Assembly: GCF_037976825.1 (NCBI RefSeq)
Contig: NZ_CP150269.1
Coordinates: forward strand, 641,001-705,000
Reading direction: 5' to 3'
DNA: 64,000 nucleotides
From: Paenibacillus sp. FSL K6-1330
Lineage (GTDB): Bacteria; Bacillota; Bacilli; Paenibacillales; Paenibacillaceae
A model generated the notes under the pieces. That model had not been told where the DNA came from. It saw nothing but the letters and a program-made list of their open reading frames with translations, and did no database searches. A program made the position numbers and the translations under genes. This document shows, in pieces, positions 26,357 to 35,273 of this stretch. Within the stretch, counting starts at the first letter, position 1, and every line of letters starts with the position of its first letter.

Positions 26357-26844
26357 TTAATATTTCCCCAGCAGCCAGCGAATAAGCTCAATCAAACCCG
26401 CCAGGATGCCGCCGGACCAGGGGCTTTCGACTGAAGGAGCAGGCTGCTCGGGCTGGATGCCTTTCCCCAGCGAAGTCACGTCAACGGAAGAGGAGGAACC
26501 GGTATTTCCGCATAGATGGGGTTTGAGCTTTTGTCGGCGAACACGATATATTCCTTGCCTGTTTCAAAGGATTCCCAGCCATTGGAATAAAGAGTGACGG
26601 TATGGGAATCAGAATCTCCTTTCCACCATTCGGCAACCTGAAATACATAGCTGCTTTTGGATATATCGGCTTTAGGGTTGGACGAGGCCAACGTGCCCCT
26701 GAATACCGCATCCGAGGTTTTTAATTCTTCGGTAAGCTTTCGAGGCTCCGCGCATGACAATGCGGATGCCGTGGAGTGATCTGCGCCTAGCCATAATCCG
26801 ACAGTAAGGGAAAGAGCGATCATGGCGAGAGACCCTTTTTTCAT
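26357..26844 (-). pseudogene. Secreted protein gene with a single-base frameshift
   Basis: The start at 26844 follows a GAAAGGAGG site and encodes a signal peptide, then CAEPRKLTEELKTSDAVFRG and a beta-rich domain seen in secreted proteins with a CxC or CAEP start. The frame ends early at 26476. Just before that, at a run of four C/G bases near 26518, the next frame continues with LCGNTGSSSS, a Pro/Glu/Ser linker, and a hydrophobic tail (GGILAGLIELIRWLLGKY) ending at 26357. Restoring one base joins both halves into a sensible protein with a C-terminal membrane or sorting tail. It is either a real null allele, a phase-variable tract, or a sequencing error. Confidence 0.65.
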
Positions 26845-27104
26845 ATCGACGCCTCCTTTCGGGATGATTATGTATTTAGACGAGGAGGGTTTCACCATTG
26901 TTGCAGCGTTACTTGGAAATAAATTCGACGCAAAAAGGCTCCGAGGAGGATTAAGTATTGAATTCTTAGTTTCTGCCAGAAGCGCAAATACCCCGCAAGC
27001 CAAAATGGCTGCGGAGTAGAATTGAAACTGGGCGCGCGTATCGCGGGTCGATTGCTTTTTTCACGATCAGGATTAGTGGTCCAGCATGTGAGCGGGAATA
27101 GCAG
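26845..27104. other. Intergenic region, nothing identified
   Basis: It holds the upstream region of the frameshifted gene and the downstream end of the gln-type operon. No clear terminator was found for the latter. Confidence 0.35.
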
Positions 27105-27755
27105 TTAGATCTGCTTTGCTTCCAGCCGTTTGGCGATGATGGACAGAAGATAATTCAGCGTGAAGTACAGCAACGACGCAAAAACAAGGGCGGGAATAAC
27201 ATAGTCATAGCTGGAACCGCTAAGAATTTGTACGTTGCGCATCAGCTCAGGCAGCGAAATGATCACGGCGAGCGAGGTGTCTTTAATGAGCGAGATGAAC
27301 TGGCTCACCATGGGAGGGGACATCCGGCGCAGCGCTAGCGGGAGAATCACGTGCCGCAGTGTCTGCATATAAGAGAGACCCGACGCCCGGGCCGCTTCGA
27401 TCTGGCCTTTATCCACCGATACGAGGCCGCTGCGGACAATTTCGGCGATCATGGCTCCTTCAAAAATGCTCAGGCCGACGACGGCCGCCCAGAAAGTGGG
27501 AATTCGAATCCCGGTCTGCGGCAGAACCATGCCGATGAAGAAAATGATCAGCAGCAGCGGCAGATTGCGGATTATATCCACCAAAAAGGCCGTTGTCCTC
27601 GACAGGAAGGGCGTTTTCGTATATCTCACGGTCCCGAGCACGGTTCCAATGATGAAGCTGAACACAATGGATAAGCCGGCAACCTGCACCGTGATCCAAA
27701 AGCCTTGAAGGAGATATCGCAGATTCGGCCAGGAGTACGCACCGATAAAATCCAT
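27105..27755 (-). CDS. glnP: Amino-acid ABC permease, GlnP type
   Basis: A 216-residue permease with about five membrane helices. The opening DFIGAYSWPNLRYLLQGFW and the EAA loop (DKGQIEAARASGLSYMQTLRHVILP) match the glutamine/glutamate family; the size equals Bacillus GlnP. AGGAGG is 9 bases before the ATG at 27755. It is the last gene of the minus-strand operon glnQ-glnH-glnM-glnP. The substrate, glutamine or another polar amino acid, is inferred from gene order and sequence type. Confidence 0.8.
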   Translation of the reverse strand: MDFIGAYSWPNLRYLLQGFWITVQVAGLSIVFSFIIGTVLGTVRYTKTPFLSRTTAFLVDIIRNLPLLLIIFFIGMVLPQTGIRIPTFWAAVVGLSIFEGAMIAEIVRSGLVSVDKGQIEAARASGLSYMQTLRHVILPLALRRMSPPMVSQFISLIKDTSLAVIISLPELMRNVQILSGSSYDYVIPALVFASLLYFTLNYLLSIIAKRLEAKQI

Positions 27756-27797
27756 CTCATGCCACCTCCTGTTTATTAGGCACACTTGCGTTTAATG

Positions 27798-28457
27798 TCA
27801 ATTGCTTCTCGCAAAGCGGCGCTCCATATAATGGACGGCCAGGCTAAGCGGTATGGTCAGGAGCAGGTAGAACAGGGCTACAAACGTATAGACGGGAATG
27901 CCTTTGAACGTGCTCAGGTTAATCAGATCGGCATAATACATCAGGTCGAGTCCGGCGATAACGCCGAGGACCGAGGAATTCTTGACCAAATTGATCAATT
28001 GGTTGCCGATGGCCGGCAGTACGATTTTGATCGCCTGCGGAAGAATGATGTAGCGCATATTCTGGATATAACTCAGCCCGGAAGAGCGGGCCGCCTCCGA
28101 CTGTCCGGAGGGCACCGCCTGGATCCCCGCCCGAATGGCTTCGGCAATGAATGCAGCCGTATACACCATCAGCCCGAGCGTACCCGAAGTAAACGGGTCA
28201 ACCGGTATGCCGAGAGAGGGCAGGCCCAGGAAAAAGAAAAAGACAACCACCAGGAGCGGAATGTTGCGGATAAACTCTACATAGATGGTGCCGATGGCTT
28301 TCAATATGCGGAATGGGGCAATCCGCAGGATGGCGATCAAGGTGCCCAGCACCAAGCTGCCGATCAATCCAAGCAGGCTGGCGAGAATGGTCTGGCCCAG
28401 GCCAGCCATGAATTGATCCCAATGCTCTACCAGAATGTTAAAATCCCACAAGGTCAA
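27798..28457 (-). CDS. glnM: Amino-acid ABC permease, GlnM type
   Basis: A 219-residue permease, partner of the GlnP-type protein. RNIPLLVVVFFFFLGLP and the EAA loop SGQSEAARSSGLSYIQNMRYIILPQA are typical of the HisMQ/GlnP permease family. The start is TTG at 28457, supported by GGAGG nine bases upstream; no in-frame ATG is near. It follows the binding-protein gene by about 135 bases. Confidence 0.8.
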   Translation of the reverse strand: MTLWDFNILVEHWDQFMAGLGQTILASLLGLIGSLVLGTLIAILRIAPFRILKAIGTIYVEFIRNIPLLVVVFFFFLGLPSLGIPVDPFTSGTLGLMVYTAAFIAEAIRAGIQAVPSGQSEAARSSGLSYIQNMRYIILPQAIKIVLPAIGNQLINLVKNSSVLGVIAGLDLMYYADLINLSTFKGIPVYTFVALFYLLLTIPLSLAVHYMERRFARSN

Positions 28458-28592
28458 AATGCCTCACCTCCAATGGGGGATGATGATCGGGTGGCTGGTC
28501 GAAAGAAGCCAGGCAGCTCCGCCCCGCAATAGGGAGGAACCTGAATGGAGCCATGACGTCTTAGGACCGGCCCGACCATTACATGCTTGCGG

Positions 28593-29402
28593 TTATTCCG
28601 GTTTCACGCCCATCCATTGCTCATACAATTTGTCGTATTCACCACTATCCTTCAGCTCCTTCAACAGCTCGTTGACGGTTTTCACAAACTCTGGATTTCC
28701 TTTTTTGATGGCCATGCCGTATGGTTCATCCGTAAAATTGCCGCCGACCAGCTCAAAGCTCGGGTCCTGCTGCTGCATGCCGAGGAGGATGGAATTGTCG
28801 GTGGTCAGGGCATCCCCCTGTCCCGCCTTGAGTGCGGTGAAGGCGTCCTGATAATTCTCGAATTCGAGAATGACGGCGTCGGGCGCTTTCTCACGAATAT
28901 TTTGCGCAGAGGTAGAGCCCTTTACCGTGAGCACCTTCGTATCCTTGTTCAAGCTTTCCAGACCCGTGATCGGGCTTCCCTTCTTCACCAGCAGCGATTG
29001 GCCGGCTTCAAAATACACATCGCTGAAGTCCACCTGCTCCTTGCGCTCCTCCGTTATGGTCATCGTGGCGATAATGATGTCGATGTCCCCGTTCTTCAGC
29101 ATGTCGATCCGGGTTTTGGAGGTAACCTCCTTCAGCTCGACCTTGGTCTCGTCACCGAGAATCTTTTTGGCCAGCGCTTTGGCGATGTCGATATCGAAGC
29201 CCTCTACATTGCCGGTGGCAGGGTCCTGCAATCCGAACAGCTTCGTATCATATTTCACGCCAGCTACAAGCTTGCCGCGTTTTTTGATCGCCTCGAGGGT
29301 ATCCGTATTGCCGGAACCCCCGCACCCTGATGCGACCAGCATCATCACTAACACCAGAAGGGCCGCACTCCACCTGAAAGGCCTCGTAAATCTTTTCTTC
29401 AT
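28593..29402 (-). CDS. glnH: Amino-acid ABC transporter binding lipoprotein, GlnH type
   Basis: A 269-residue lipoprotein of the family-3 solute-binding proteins. The lipobox is VASG-C. The amino-acid pocket motifs include GFDIDIAKALAKKI, TMTITEERKEQVDFSDVYF and a helix beginning AFTALKAGQGDAL. AAGGGGG lies before the ATG at 29402; an upstream in-frame ATG at 29441 is not preferred. It delivers the substrate to the two permeases encoded downstream. Confidence 0.87.
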   Translation of the reverse strand: MKKRFTRPFRWSAALLVLVMMLVASGCGGSGNTDTLEAIKKRGKLVAGVKYDTKLFGLQDPATGNVEGFDIDIAKALAKKILGDETKVELKEVTSKTRIDMLKNGDIDIIIATMTITEERKEQVDFSDVYFEAGQSLLVKKGSPITGLESLNKDTKVLTVKGSTSAQNIREKAPDAVILEFENYQDAFTALKAGQGDALTTDNSILLGMQQQDPSFELVGGNFTDEPYGMAIKKGNPEFVKTVNELLKELKDSGEYDKLYEQWMGVKPE

Positions 29403-29560
29403 ACACCAGATCCCCCTTAAAGATATGAATTCTCTGAACAAGCAAACTCCTAACGGCGCGTTGTCCGAGCGTGGACTCCTTGTCTCTTGCGGCAGCCATC
29501 ATGACAATCCTAAAAAGCAAAGCGGCAATTCCTTTTCCACCCCTACGCACCAAGTCCGGG

Positions 29561-30289
29561 TTAGTGATGCAGCAGGCGGCTCAGGAACGCCCGTGCTCTC
29601 TCTTCCCGCGGCTGATTGAAAAAATCGGAGGCGGGTGTATCCTCGATAATCCGGCCTTCGTCCATAAAGACGATTCGATCTGCGGCTTCGCGGGCGAAAC
29701 CCATCTCATGGGTAACCACGGCCATAGTCATGCCTTGATGAGCGAGTGAACGCATGACATCCAGCACTTCGCCGATCATCTCCGGGTCAAGTGCGGACGT
29801 CGGTTCATCAAACAGCATAATCTTCGGATTCATGGTCAATCCGCGGGCAATCGCCACCCGCTGCTGCTGACCACCGGAGAGTTGGGAAGGATAGCTGTCC
29901 GCTTTGTCCGCAATTCCGACTCGCTGCAGGTACTTCATCGCTTTTTCCGTCGCTTCCGCTTTGGACATCCCCAGCACCTTCATGGGTGCGAGAATGATGT
30001 TGTCGATCACCTTTTTGTGCGGGTACAGGTTGAAATGCTGGAAGACCATCCCGATATCCCGCCTAAATGTATTGATGTCGATCTTTCGGTTATGCAGCTT
30101 GACGCCATTCACGACAAGCTCGCCATCCGTAATGCTTTCGAGCCGATTGATACACCGCAGCAGCGTGCTTTTACCGGAGCCGGAAGGTCCAACGATGACA
30201 ACGACTTCCCCCTGGGAAATGGTTAGGTCGATTTCTTTCAGAACATGGAAGGTTCCGAAAAATTTGTTGACGCGGCTAAATTCAATCAG
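29561..30289 (-). CDS. glnQ: Amino-acid ABC ATPase, GlnQ type
   Basis: A 242-residue ATPase with Walker [10 protein letters not shown], the signature [12 protein letters not shown] and Walker [13 protein letters not shown], plus the switch His in VVTHEMGFA. Homologues begin MIEF. Here the matching codons are CTG ATT GAA TTT at 30289, with AGGAGGGG seven bases upstream. An ATG at 30310 is in frame but the ribosome-binding site lies inside it, so a CTG start is likely. First gene of the operon. Confidence 0.87.
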   Translation of the reverse strand: MIEFSRVNKFFGTFHVLKEIDLTISQGEVVVIVGPSGSGKSTLLRCINRLESITDGELVVNGVKLHNRKIDINTFRRDIGMVFQHFNLYPHKKVIDNIILAPMKVLGMSKAEATEKAMKYLQRVGIADKADSYPSQLSGGQQQRVAIARGLTMNPKIMLFDEPTSALDPEMIGEVLDVMRSLAHQGMTMAVVTHEMGFAREAADRIVFMDEGRIIEDTPASDFFNQPREERARAFLSRLLHH

Positions 30290-30481
30290 TAGAAATCCCC
30301 TCCTATTCATTTCGAATTGGACGCTTGCATGCATGTAAGCTTGTGACCTGTCTTGGTGCCAGGCCCTTTTTACACTGGTATGGCAAAGGGAGCTTGTTCC
30401 ATGCCACTTTTAGGAAAATTTAGTATCCAAGCGGTGGGGAGTGAGATATAATAGGGGGCGTATTCATATGAAGGAGGCCAC

Positions 30482-31663
30482 ATGGATAAACGTGCAAAAA
30501 TAACTGAAATCGACCTGGTTCGGGGCTTTGCGATGATGGGCGTGCTGATGGTGCATGCGACGTCGTTCGCCACAGTTCAGATGCGCGGGGACGATTTTTT
30601 TGGCTTGTATAACTTCCTGAACATATTCTCGAAGGTTGGAACGACGACTTTCATATTTCTGAGCAGCTTTGTGCTGTTCTATAACTATTATCACCGCCCG
30701 TTCAAAGGCCGTGACTTGGCACGGTTCTTCAAGAACCGGCTGATGTATATTCTGGTGCCGTATCTGCTGTTCTCGGTGTTATTCTTTACGGTGGCCTGGT
30801 ATCATCGCGGGGGGGAGTCAAATCTGGCGGCAATGCTGGAGAGCTTCTGGCCCAAGCTGGCGACGGGGAAATCTTACACGCACTTATATTTCATCTTCAT
30901 TAACATCCAGTTCTATCTGCTGTTCCCGCTCGTGCTGATGCTGCTGAAGCGATTCCGCGGCTTCGCGGCGGTCTGCGTGCTGGTCGGCATTGTACTGCAG
31001 TGGGTGTTCTATATCGGCAATGATGCCTGGTGGGACGTAACGAACCGGAACAGCTGGTCGCTGTCGTTTCTGTCGTATTATTTTCTCGGGGCATGGATCG
31101 GCATTTATTATGACCGGGTCAAGGATTGGCTGACTTCAGCGCAGCATGCCGCAAGACCAGCCCTGCGCAAGCTGGGCTGGGTCGCGCTCTGGGCGATTTG
31201 GCTGGGCGCCGCCCTGGTGCATATCGGCCTGCGATACAATCAGCGACTGCTAGGGACGGAATATCATCCGCTGCTCTACGATGCCTTCTGGAATGTGCAT
31301 ACGTTAACCACTGCCCTGGTCATGCTCCAGGTCGCGCTGGTATTCGGGAATAAGAGGGTATGGTGGTTGAACGGATTCAGACGGCTCGGGGTGTATTCCT
31401 TCGGCGTTTATCTGGTGCATCCGCTGGTCCTGCTCTTCTACCGGGACTTTCCTCCGCAGACGGAGAATTCCTGGCTGATGCTGGCTTGGTATGCCGGCGG
31501 GCTCGTCTGCGCACTGGCGGTTTCGTATGTAGTGGTCTACAGCATTAGCCGTCTCGGGGGCTGGACCTGGATCTTTTTCGGCAAACTGCCGGGCAGCTTG
31601 CGGACGGGAAGATCACCCAATCGTCCTGTTCCGGCTCAGCCGGTTACGGAGGCATCATCGTAA
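30482..31663 (+). CDS. Acyltransferase-3 family membrane protein
   Basis: A 393-residue protein with about ten membrane helices. The N-terminal motif ITEIDLVRGFAMMGVLMVHA contains the conserved Arg and His of the acyltransferase-3 family, which move acyl groups onto sugars or cell-envelope polymers. A long Pro-rich tail ends the protein. AAGGAGG precedes the ATG, and TATAAT occurs at 30447-30452 without a good -35. The gene stands alone between a divergent operon and a terminator. Confidence 0.82.
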   Translation: MDKRAKITEIDLVRGFAMMGVLMVHATSFATVQMRGDDFFGLYNFLNIFSKVGTTTFIFLSSFVLFYNYYHRPFKGRDLARFFKNRLMYILVPYLLFSVLFFTVAWYHRGGESNLAAMLESFWPKLATGKSYTHLYFIFINIQFYLLFPLVLMLLKRFRGFAAVCVLVGIVLQWVFYIGNDAWWDVTNRNSWSLSFLSYYFLGAWIGIYYDRVKDWLTSAQHAARPALRKLGWVALWAIWLGAALVHIGLRYNQRLLGTEYHPLLYDAFWNVHTLTTALVMLQVALVFGNKRVWWLNGFRRLGVYSFGVYLVHPLVLLFYRDFPPQTENSWLMLAWYAGGLVCALAVSYVVVYSISRLGGWTWIFFGKLPGSLRTGRSPNRPVPAQPVTEASS

Positions 31664-31676
31664 GTTCGATAAAGTG

Positions 31677-31720
31677 GAAAAGGCGCAATCTTCGCAAAGA
31701 GGAGAGCGCCTTTTCTTTTT
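31677..31720 (+). terminator. Terminator after the acyltransferase gene
   Basis: GAAAAGGCGC pairs with GCGCCTTTTC and is followed by five T residues. Confidence 0.85.
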
Positions 31721-31890
31721 GCCCGAGTGGCGATATTTCAGAATGATTCTCTGATTTTCGGAATGAGGCTTATCATCTGGGATGTCATGCTATATTTGGT
31801 TTGATACTCGGTCTGTGGGTGGTACGAAGACGTTGCTAAGTACAGGTCAATTACATTCGTTACAGACATGAAAAGCGAGGGAGTGCCAAT

Positions 31891-33552
31891 ATGAAGGATA
31901 GCAGAGATTCCTTAGTAAACGGTTTCATAAAGGCGGACGGCAAGCGCATAGTTAATGGAGATGGTCAGGAAATTCTGCTGCAGGGAGTCGGGCTTGGCAG
32001 CTGGCTGCTGCCGGAAGGGTACATGTGGAAGATGCCGGAGCAAGGAGACCGACCTCGGCGCATCGAAGGCATGGTTAGGGACCTGATCGATGAGGAAAAG
32101 GCGGCGGCTTTTTGGGAAGCCTATTATGAGCTTTATATCGCGGAAGCCGATATCCGGCAGATCGCTGCCGAGGGCTTTAACTCCATCCGGGTGCCGATCA
32201 ATGCCAGGTTTATGATGGCGGAAGGACAGCAGCCGCCTTTTGTATATCACGAAGGCCATTTGAAGCTCATCGATCGGGTGATCGATTGGTGCAGGACGTA
32301 TTCGCTGTATGTTATTCTGGATTTGCATGGCGCGCCAGGCGGACAGACCGGCGCGAATATCGATGATTCCGAGCGGGATTTGCCAGAGCTGTTCACGGAT
32401 CGGCTGAATGTGGAGCGAACCGTGGCGCTGTGGCGTATGCTGGCAGAACGCTATAAAGACGAGTGGATCGTGGCCGGTTACGACCTGCTTAACGAGCCGC
32501 TGCCTGACTGGTTCAGCGAGTATCATGATCGGGTGATGCCGCTGTATAAGGAAATCACCGCGGCTATACGCGAAGTGGACAAGCGCCATATGATCATTTT
32601 GGAAGGTGTCCACTGGTCAACGGATTGGAGCATTTTCGACGAGAAATTTGACGATAACCTGATGCTGCAGTTCCATAAGTACTGGAATAATCCTGACACG
32701 GAGAGCATTCAGAAGTATCTGGATCTTCGCGAAGAATGGAATGTGCCGATCTTCATGGGTGAAGGCGGCGAGAACAACCCGCAGTGGTATACGGGCGCAT
32801 TCCGGTTGTTCGAGGATCATAACATATCCTGGAACTTCTGGACCTGGAAGAAGATGAACACTCAAAACTCGCCGTTCTCGATCCGCATGCCGGAAGGCTG
32901 GGAGAAGCTGACGGGTTACCTGGAAGGCGGAGAGAAGCCCTCTTCAGCCGAAGCGGAAGCGATTCTGGGCGAATATCTGGATCATCTTCCACTGGCAGCC
33001 TGCGATGCTTATCCGAACGTATCCCGGTCATTGCTGCGCCGGCTGCCCATTCAGATTCCGGCAGAGTTTTACGGATATCGGGGTGAGGGTGTCTCTTATC
33101 ATATTGAGGCGAAGGCCAGTCAGGATATCGGGTTCCGGGTTCATGACGGTGTTCCGATGCGGATGATGACGGGCAAGGCGGAGAAACCAAGCTACGCTCC
33201 GGAAGGCGGCAAGCCATGGATAGAGGATAACCTGGTATGCGTGCAGCTCCGGGAAGGAGATTGGCTCGCTTATGATGCGAATTGCGCTTCCGCAGACGTT
33301 TTTCATCTGGACATTCGGGGACGCATTCCCGAGGGGACGGTGGATTTGATGCTCCAGATCGGGGATCGGGAGCCTGAGCTTATCTCCTTGTCTGACTCTG
33401 ACTCTGACTCTGGCGAAGGACAGTGGGACATCCATAGGGTGGCTGAGGCTATGCCGATTGAGGAAGGCCCTGTGAATCTGGTGTTCATGGTAAATAAGGG
33501 CCGAATCGAGCTGGATTGGCTGGAATTTATTGAAGCGCGTATAAATTTATAA
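31891..33552 (+). CDS. Intracellular glycoside hydrolase family 5 enzyme
   Basis: A 553-residue enzyme with no signal peptide, so probably acting on imported oligosaccharides. The GH5 barrel covers about 10-370. The acid/base is Glu202 in LLNEPLP, and the nucleophile is Glu291 in FMGEGGEN. A C-terminal beta-rich part (about 390-553) looks like a carbohydrate-binding module. A short Ser-Asp repeat near residue 505 is encoded by tandem TCTGAC units. GAGGGAG precedes the ATG. The next gene follows after 20 bases. Confidence 0.84.
   Translation: MKDSRDSLVNGFIKADGKRIVNGDGQEILLQGVGLGSWLLPEGYMWKMPEQGDRPRRIEGMVRDLIDEEKAAAFWEAYYELYIAEADIRQIAAEGFNSIRVPINARFMMAEGQQPPFVYHEGHLKLIDRVIDWCRTYSLYVILDLHGAPGGQTGANIDDSERDLPELFTDRLNVERTVALWRMLAERYKDEWIVAGYDLLNEPLPDWFSEYHDRVMPLYKEITAAIREVDKRHMIILEGVHWSTDWSIFDEKFDDNLMLQFHKYWNNPDTESIQKYLDLREEWNVPIFMGEGGENNPQWYTGAFRLFEDHNISWNFWTWKKMNTQNSPFSIRMPEGWEKLTGYLEGGEKPSSAEAEAILGEYLDHLPLAACDAYPNVSRSLLRRLPIQIPAEFYGYRGEGVSYHIEAKASQDIGFRVHDGVPMRMMTGKAEKPSYAPEGGKPWIEDNLVCVQLREGDWLAYDANCASADVFHLDIRGRIPEGTVDLMLQIGDREPELISLSDSDSDSGEGQWDIHRVAEAMPIEEGPVNLVFMVNKGRIELDWLEFIEARINL
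33392..33414. repeat. Hexanucleotide repeat inside the GH5 gene
   Basis: TCTGAC occurs three times in a row followed by TCTG, giving a Ser-Asp stretch. Changes in copy number would keep the frame, so it can vary the linker length. Confidence 0.6.
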
Positions 33553-33572
33553 GGTGAAGGGAAGATAGAGCT

Positions 33573-34037
33573 ATGACGAAACAAGCTGTAATATCAGAAG
33601 GGTTGTGCCAATGGCTGGATGGCTCGGATCTGGAGTCGAAACAGTACGAAGCGATGTTGCTGTTGAGCGTAACCGAGGATGGATGGCCGCATACGGCCAT
33701 GCTCAGCGTGGGGGAGGTTTTGGCCTTAGACCGAAGCCGGCTACGACTTGCGTTATGGCAGGGGACGACTACGACTGGCAATCTTCTTCGGTCCGGACAG
33801 GGTACGTTGGTGGCGATTCATGATGGAGCGGCCTATTATGTTCGGCTGCGTCTTCAAGCGCTTCCCGATCTGCCGGATGCTAAGCATCAGCTGCAGCGTT
33901 TTGATGCGGAGGTAGTGGCTGTTCGCGAAGATACCGCCAACTATGCGGATATTATTTCGGCCGTGAAGTTTCAACTGCACAACCCGGAGGAAGTCTTGCA
34001 GCGCTGGAAGGAAACGCTGGAGGAATTACGAAAGTAA
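33573..34037 (+). CDS. Pyridoxamine-phosphate-oxidase-like split-barrel protein
   Basis: A 154-residue protein with the flavin-binding split-barrel pattern: MLLLSVTEDGWPHTAMLS, LRLALWQGTTTTGNLLRSG and the strand TLVAIHDGAAYYVRLRL. Members bind FMN, F420 or heme; which one cannot be told. It is probably co-transcribed with the GH5 gene. A palindrome GTAAACGTTTAC overlaps its stop codon, and a hairpin (34073-34092) follows. Confidence 0.7.
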   Translation: MTKQAVISEGLCQWLDGSDLESKQYEAMLLLSVTEDGWPHTAMLSVGEVLALDRSRLRLALWQGTTTTGNLLRSGQGTLVAIHDGAAYYVRLRLQALPDLPDAKHQLQRFDAEVVAVREDTANYADIISAVKFQLHNPEEVLQRWKETLEELRK

Positions 34038-34072
34038 ACGTTTACGGCGTGAAAAACTTGCTCAAGATCTAG

Positions 34073-34092
34073 CTCCCGGCATATGCCGGGAG
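34073..34092 (+). terminator. Weak terminator hairpin
   Basis: CTCCCGGC and GCCGGGAG pair around ATAT, but only a short TTGTAT follows, so termination efficiency is uncertain. Confidence 0.45.
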
Positions 34093-34175
34093 TTGTATAT
34101 GCCTACTCATGCCTAATCGGAATGATGCCGAAGAAAATAACTTTAATTTTTCCGCAGAATCTTTTGCATTGGTAT

Positions 34176-34204
34176 TTGCTATCGGCAGTAAAATGTGTTA
34201 AGAT
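34176..34204 (+). promoter_or_regulatory. Probable promoter of the cspA leader
   Basis: TTGCTA and TAAGAT are spaced by 17 bases. Transcription would start near 34211, giving a leader of about 130 bases. Confidence 0.5.
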
Positions 34205-34225
34205 ATGAATATCGAAATCGACCTG

Positions 34226-34286
34226 AATTCACATATTGTAGAGGGTTGTCATTTCTGGTAACCTTGTGCAATATGTGAATTTTTTT
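34226..34286 (+). promoter_or_regulatory. Terminator-like hairpin in the cspA leader
   Basis: AATTCACATATTG and CAATATGTGAATT pair over 13 bp around a 30-base loop that holds a GGTT/AACC stem, and seven T residues follow. Placed before the coding region it can act as an attenuator, or it can end a separate small RNA. Confidence 0.6.
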
Positions 34287-34341
34287 ATTCCGTCTGCGAA
34301 GAAAAAAGGTCATGTAAATATATATCAAGGAGGATTCCCCC

Positions 34342-34542
34342 ATGCAAACAGGAACTGTTAAATGGTTTAATGCTGAAAAGGGCTTTGGTTTCATCGAAGT
34401 TGAAGGCGGTAACGATGTATTCGTTCACTTCAGCGCGATCCAAGGCGACGGCTTCAAAACGCTTGACGAAGGCCAACGCGTTGAATTCAACATTGTTGAA
34501 GGAAACCGTGGACCACAAGCTGAGAACGTTGTTAAATTGTAA
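34342..34542 (+). CDS. cspA: Cold-shock protein
   Basis: A 66-residue single OB-fold protein that binds single-stranded RNA/DNA and melts structure at low temperature. RNP1 is KGFGFIEV and RNP2 is VFVHFSAI; aromatic residues of the binding face are present. CAAGGAGG precedes the ATG. A long leader with an attenuator-like hairpin and a strong terminator frame the gene. Confidence 0.96.
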   Translation: MQTGTVKWFNAEKGFGFIEVEGGNDVFVHFSAIQGDGFKTLDEGQRVEFNIVEGNRGPQAENVVKL

Positions 34543-34554
34543 TTACAATTGAAG

Positions 34555-34593
34555 ACTGCCCTTAATGTGTGACATTAAGGGCAGTTTTCTTTT
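34555..34593 (+). terminator. Terminator after cspA
   Basis: A perfect 14-bp stem (ACTGCCCTTAATGT) with a GTG loop is followed by a T-rich run. Confidence 0.93.
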
Positions 34594-34638
34594 ATACGGC
34601 GTTTCTATTTTCTAAGACGAGAATAAGGAGGAGCGTTC

Positions 34639-34875
34639 ATGTATTCGCGTAAAAACTCGATGGAGAGTATTCCTGAAGAAATAACAGAAGTATGGGCATG
34701 CACGAAGGAAGACTGCAAAGGGTGGATGCGGGACGATTTTGCGTTCGACACGGAACCAGTATGCCATTTGTGTCAATCCCCTATGGTCAAAGAAACGAGA
34801 AGCCTGCCGCAGCTAGTTAATACCAATAAACAACAGAAATCTCTGGCTAAGGGGATTCAGATCGAGCGCAAATAG
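34639..34875 (+). CDS. YdjO-like cold-inducible small protein
   Basis: A 78-residue protein with a probable zinc site from CTKEDC and CHLC. The segment WACTKEDCKGWMRDDFAF resembles Bacillus YdjO, a small cold-inducible protein. ATAAGGAGGAG precedes the ATG. It lies right after cspA, which fits a shared cold response, although the terminator between them implies a separate promoter or read-through. Confidence 0.7.
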   Translation: MYSRKNSMESIPEEITEVWACTKEDCKGWMRDDFAFDTEPVCHLCQSPMVKETRSLPQLVNTNKQQKSLAKGIQIERK

Positions 34876-35062
34876 CAGCTAATACCTAGAGAAAGCGCTG
34901 GGCAAACACAAATTCTTCTTGAAGCTACCTTCGGATTTTATGGTAAATCCGTCTATTTCTGTTTCATTTGAAGGAGAATGGTTAGTAATATGTGTACCCT
35001 TTCGTTCTCATTCAGAATGATTTACAGCATAAGGGACGCAAAATTCAAAGGAGTGAAATGTA

Positions 35063-35236
35063 TTGAACACGCAAACCGAGGTACTGAAGCGAAACATTGA
35101 CAACATGATCAGCCAGGATAACCAAGGCGGCTTGAACGATCAGGAGAAATTCATCATGCAAAAGCTGATGCGTGAGAAATACCAACAGGAACACGAAAGC
35201 AAACAGGAACAACGTGAGGAAGACAAAGGGGAATAA
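35063..35236 (+). CDS. 57-residue hydrophilic protein
   Basis: The frame starts at TTG (35063) behind AAAGGAGTG and encodes a charged, helical peptide beginning MNTQTEVLKRNIDNMIS and ending in a Glu/Lys/Gln-rich tail. It has no cysteine or membrane segment. The family is not recognised. A structured stretch and a strong terminator follow, so it looks like a complete small transcription unit. Confidence 0.6.
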   Translation: MNTQTEVLKRNIDNMISQDNQGGLNDQEKFIMQKLMREKYQQEHESKQEQREEDKGE

Positions 35237-35273
35237 CTGGGGAACCGTTTGATATACTTGAGGATATAAACGA

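Noticed and set aside
27786..28532. A 248-codon plus-strand frame opposite the GlnM-type permease
   Set aside because: Its hydrophilic, Gln/Arg-rich translation is typical of the antisense of a membrane protein gene.
30290..30481. T-box or other riboswitch upstream of the glnQ-type operon
   Set aside because: The space is too short and lacks the T-box sequence and a terminator; no TnrA/GlnR box was found there either.
34033..34046. GTAAACGTTTAC palindrome as a cre or LacI operator
   Set aside because: The core is perfect but it overlaps a stop codon at the end of an operon and no promoter is beside it.
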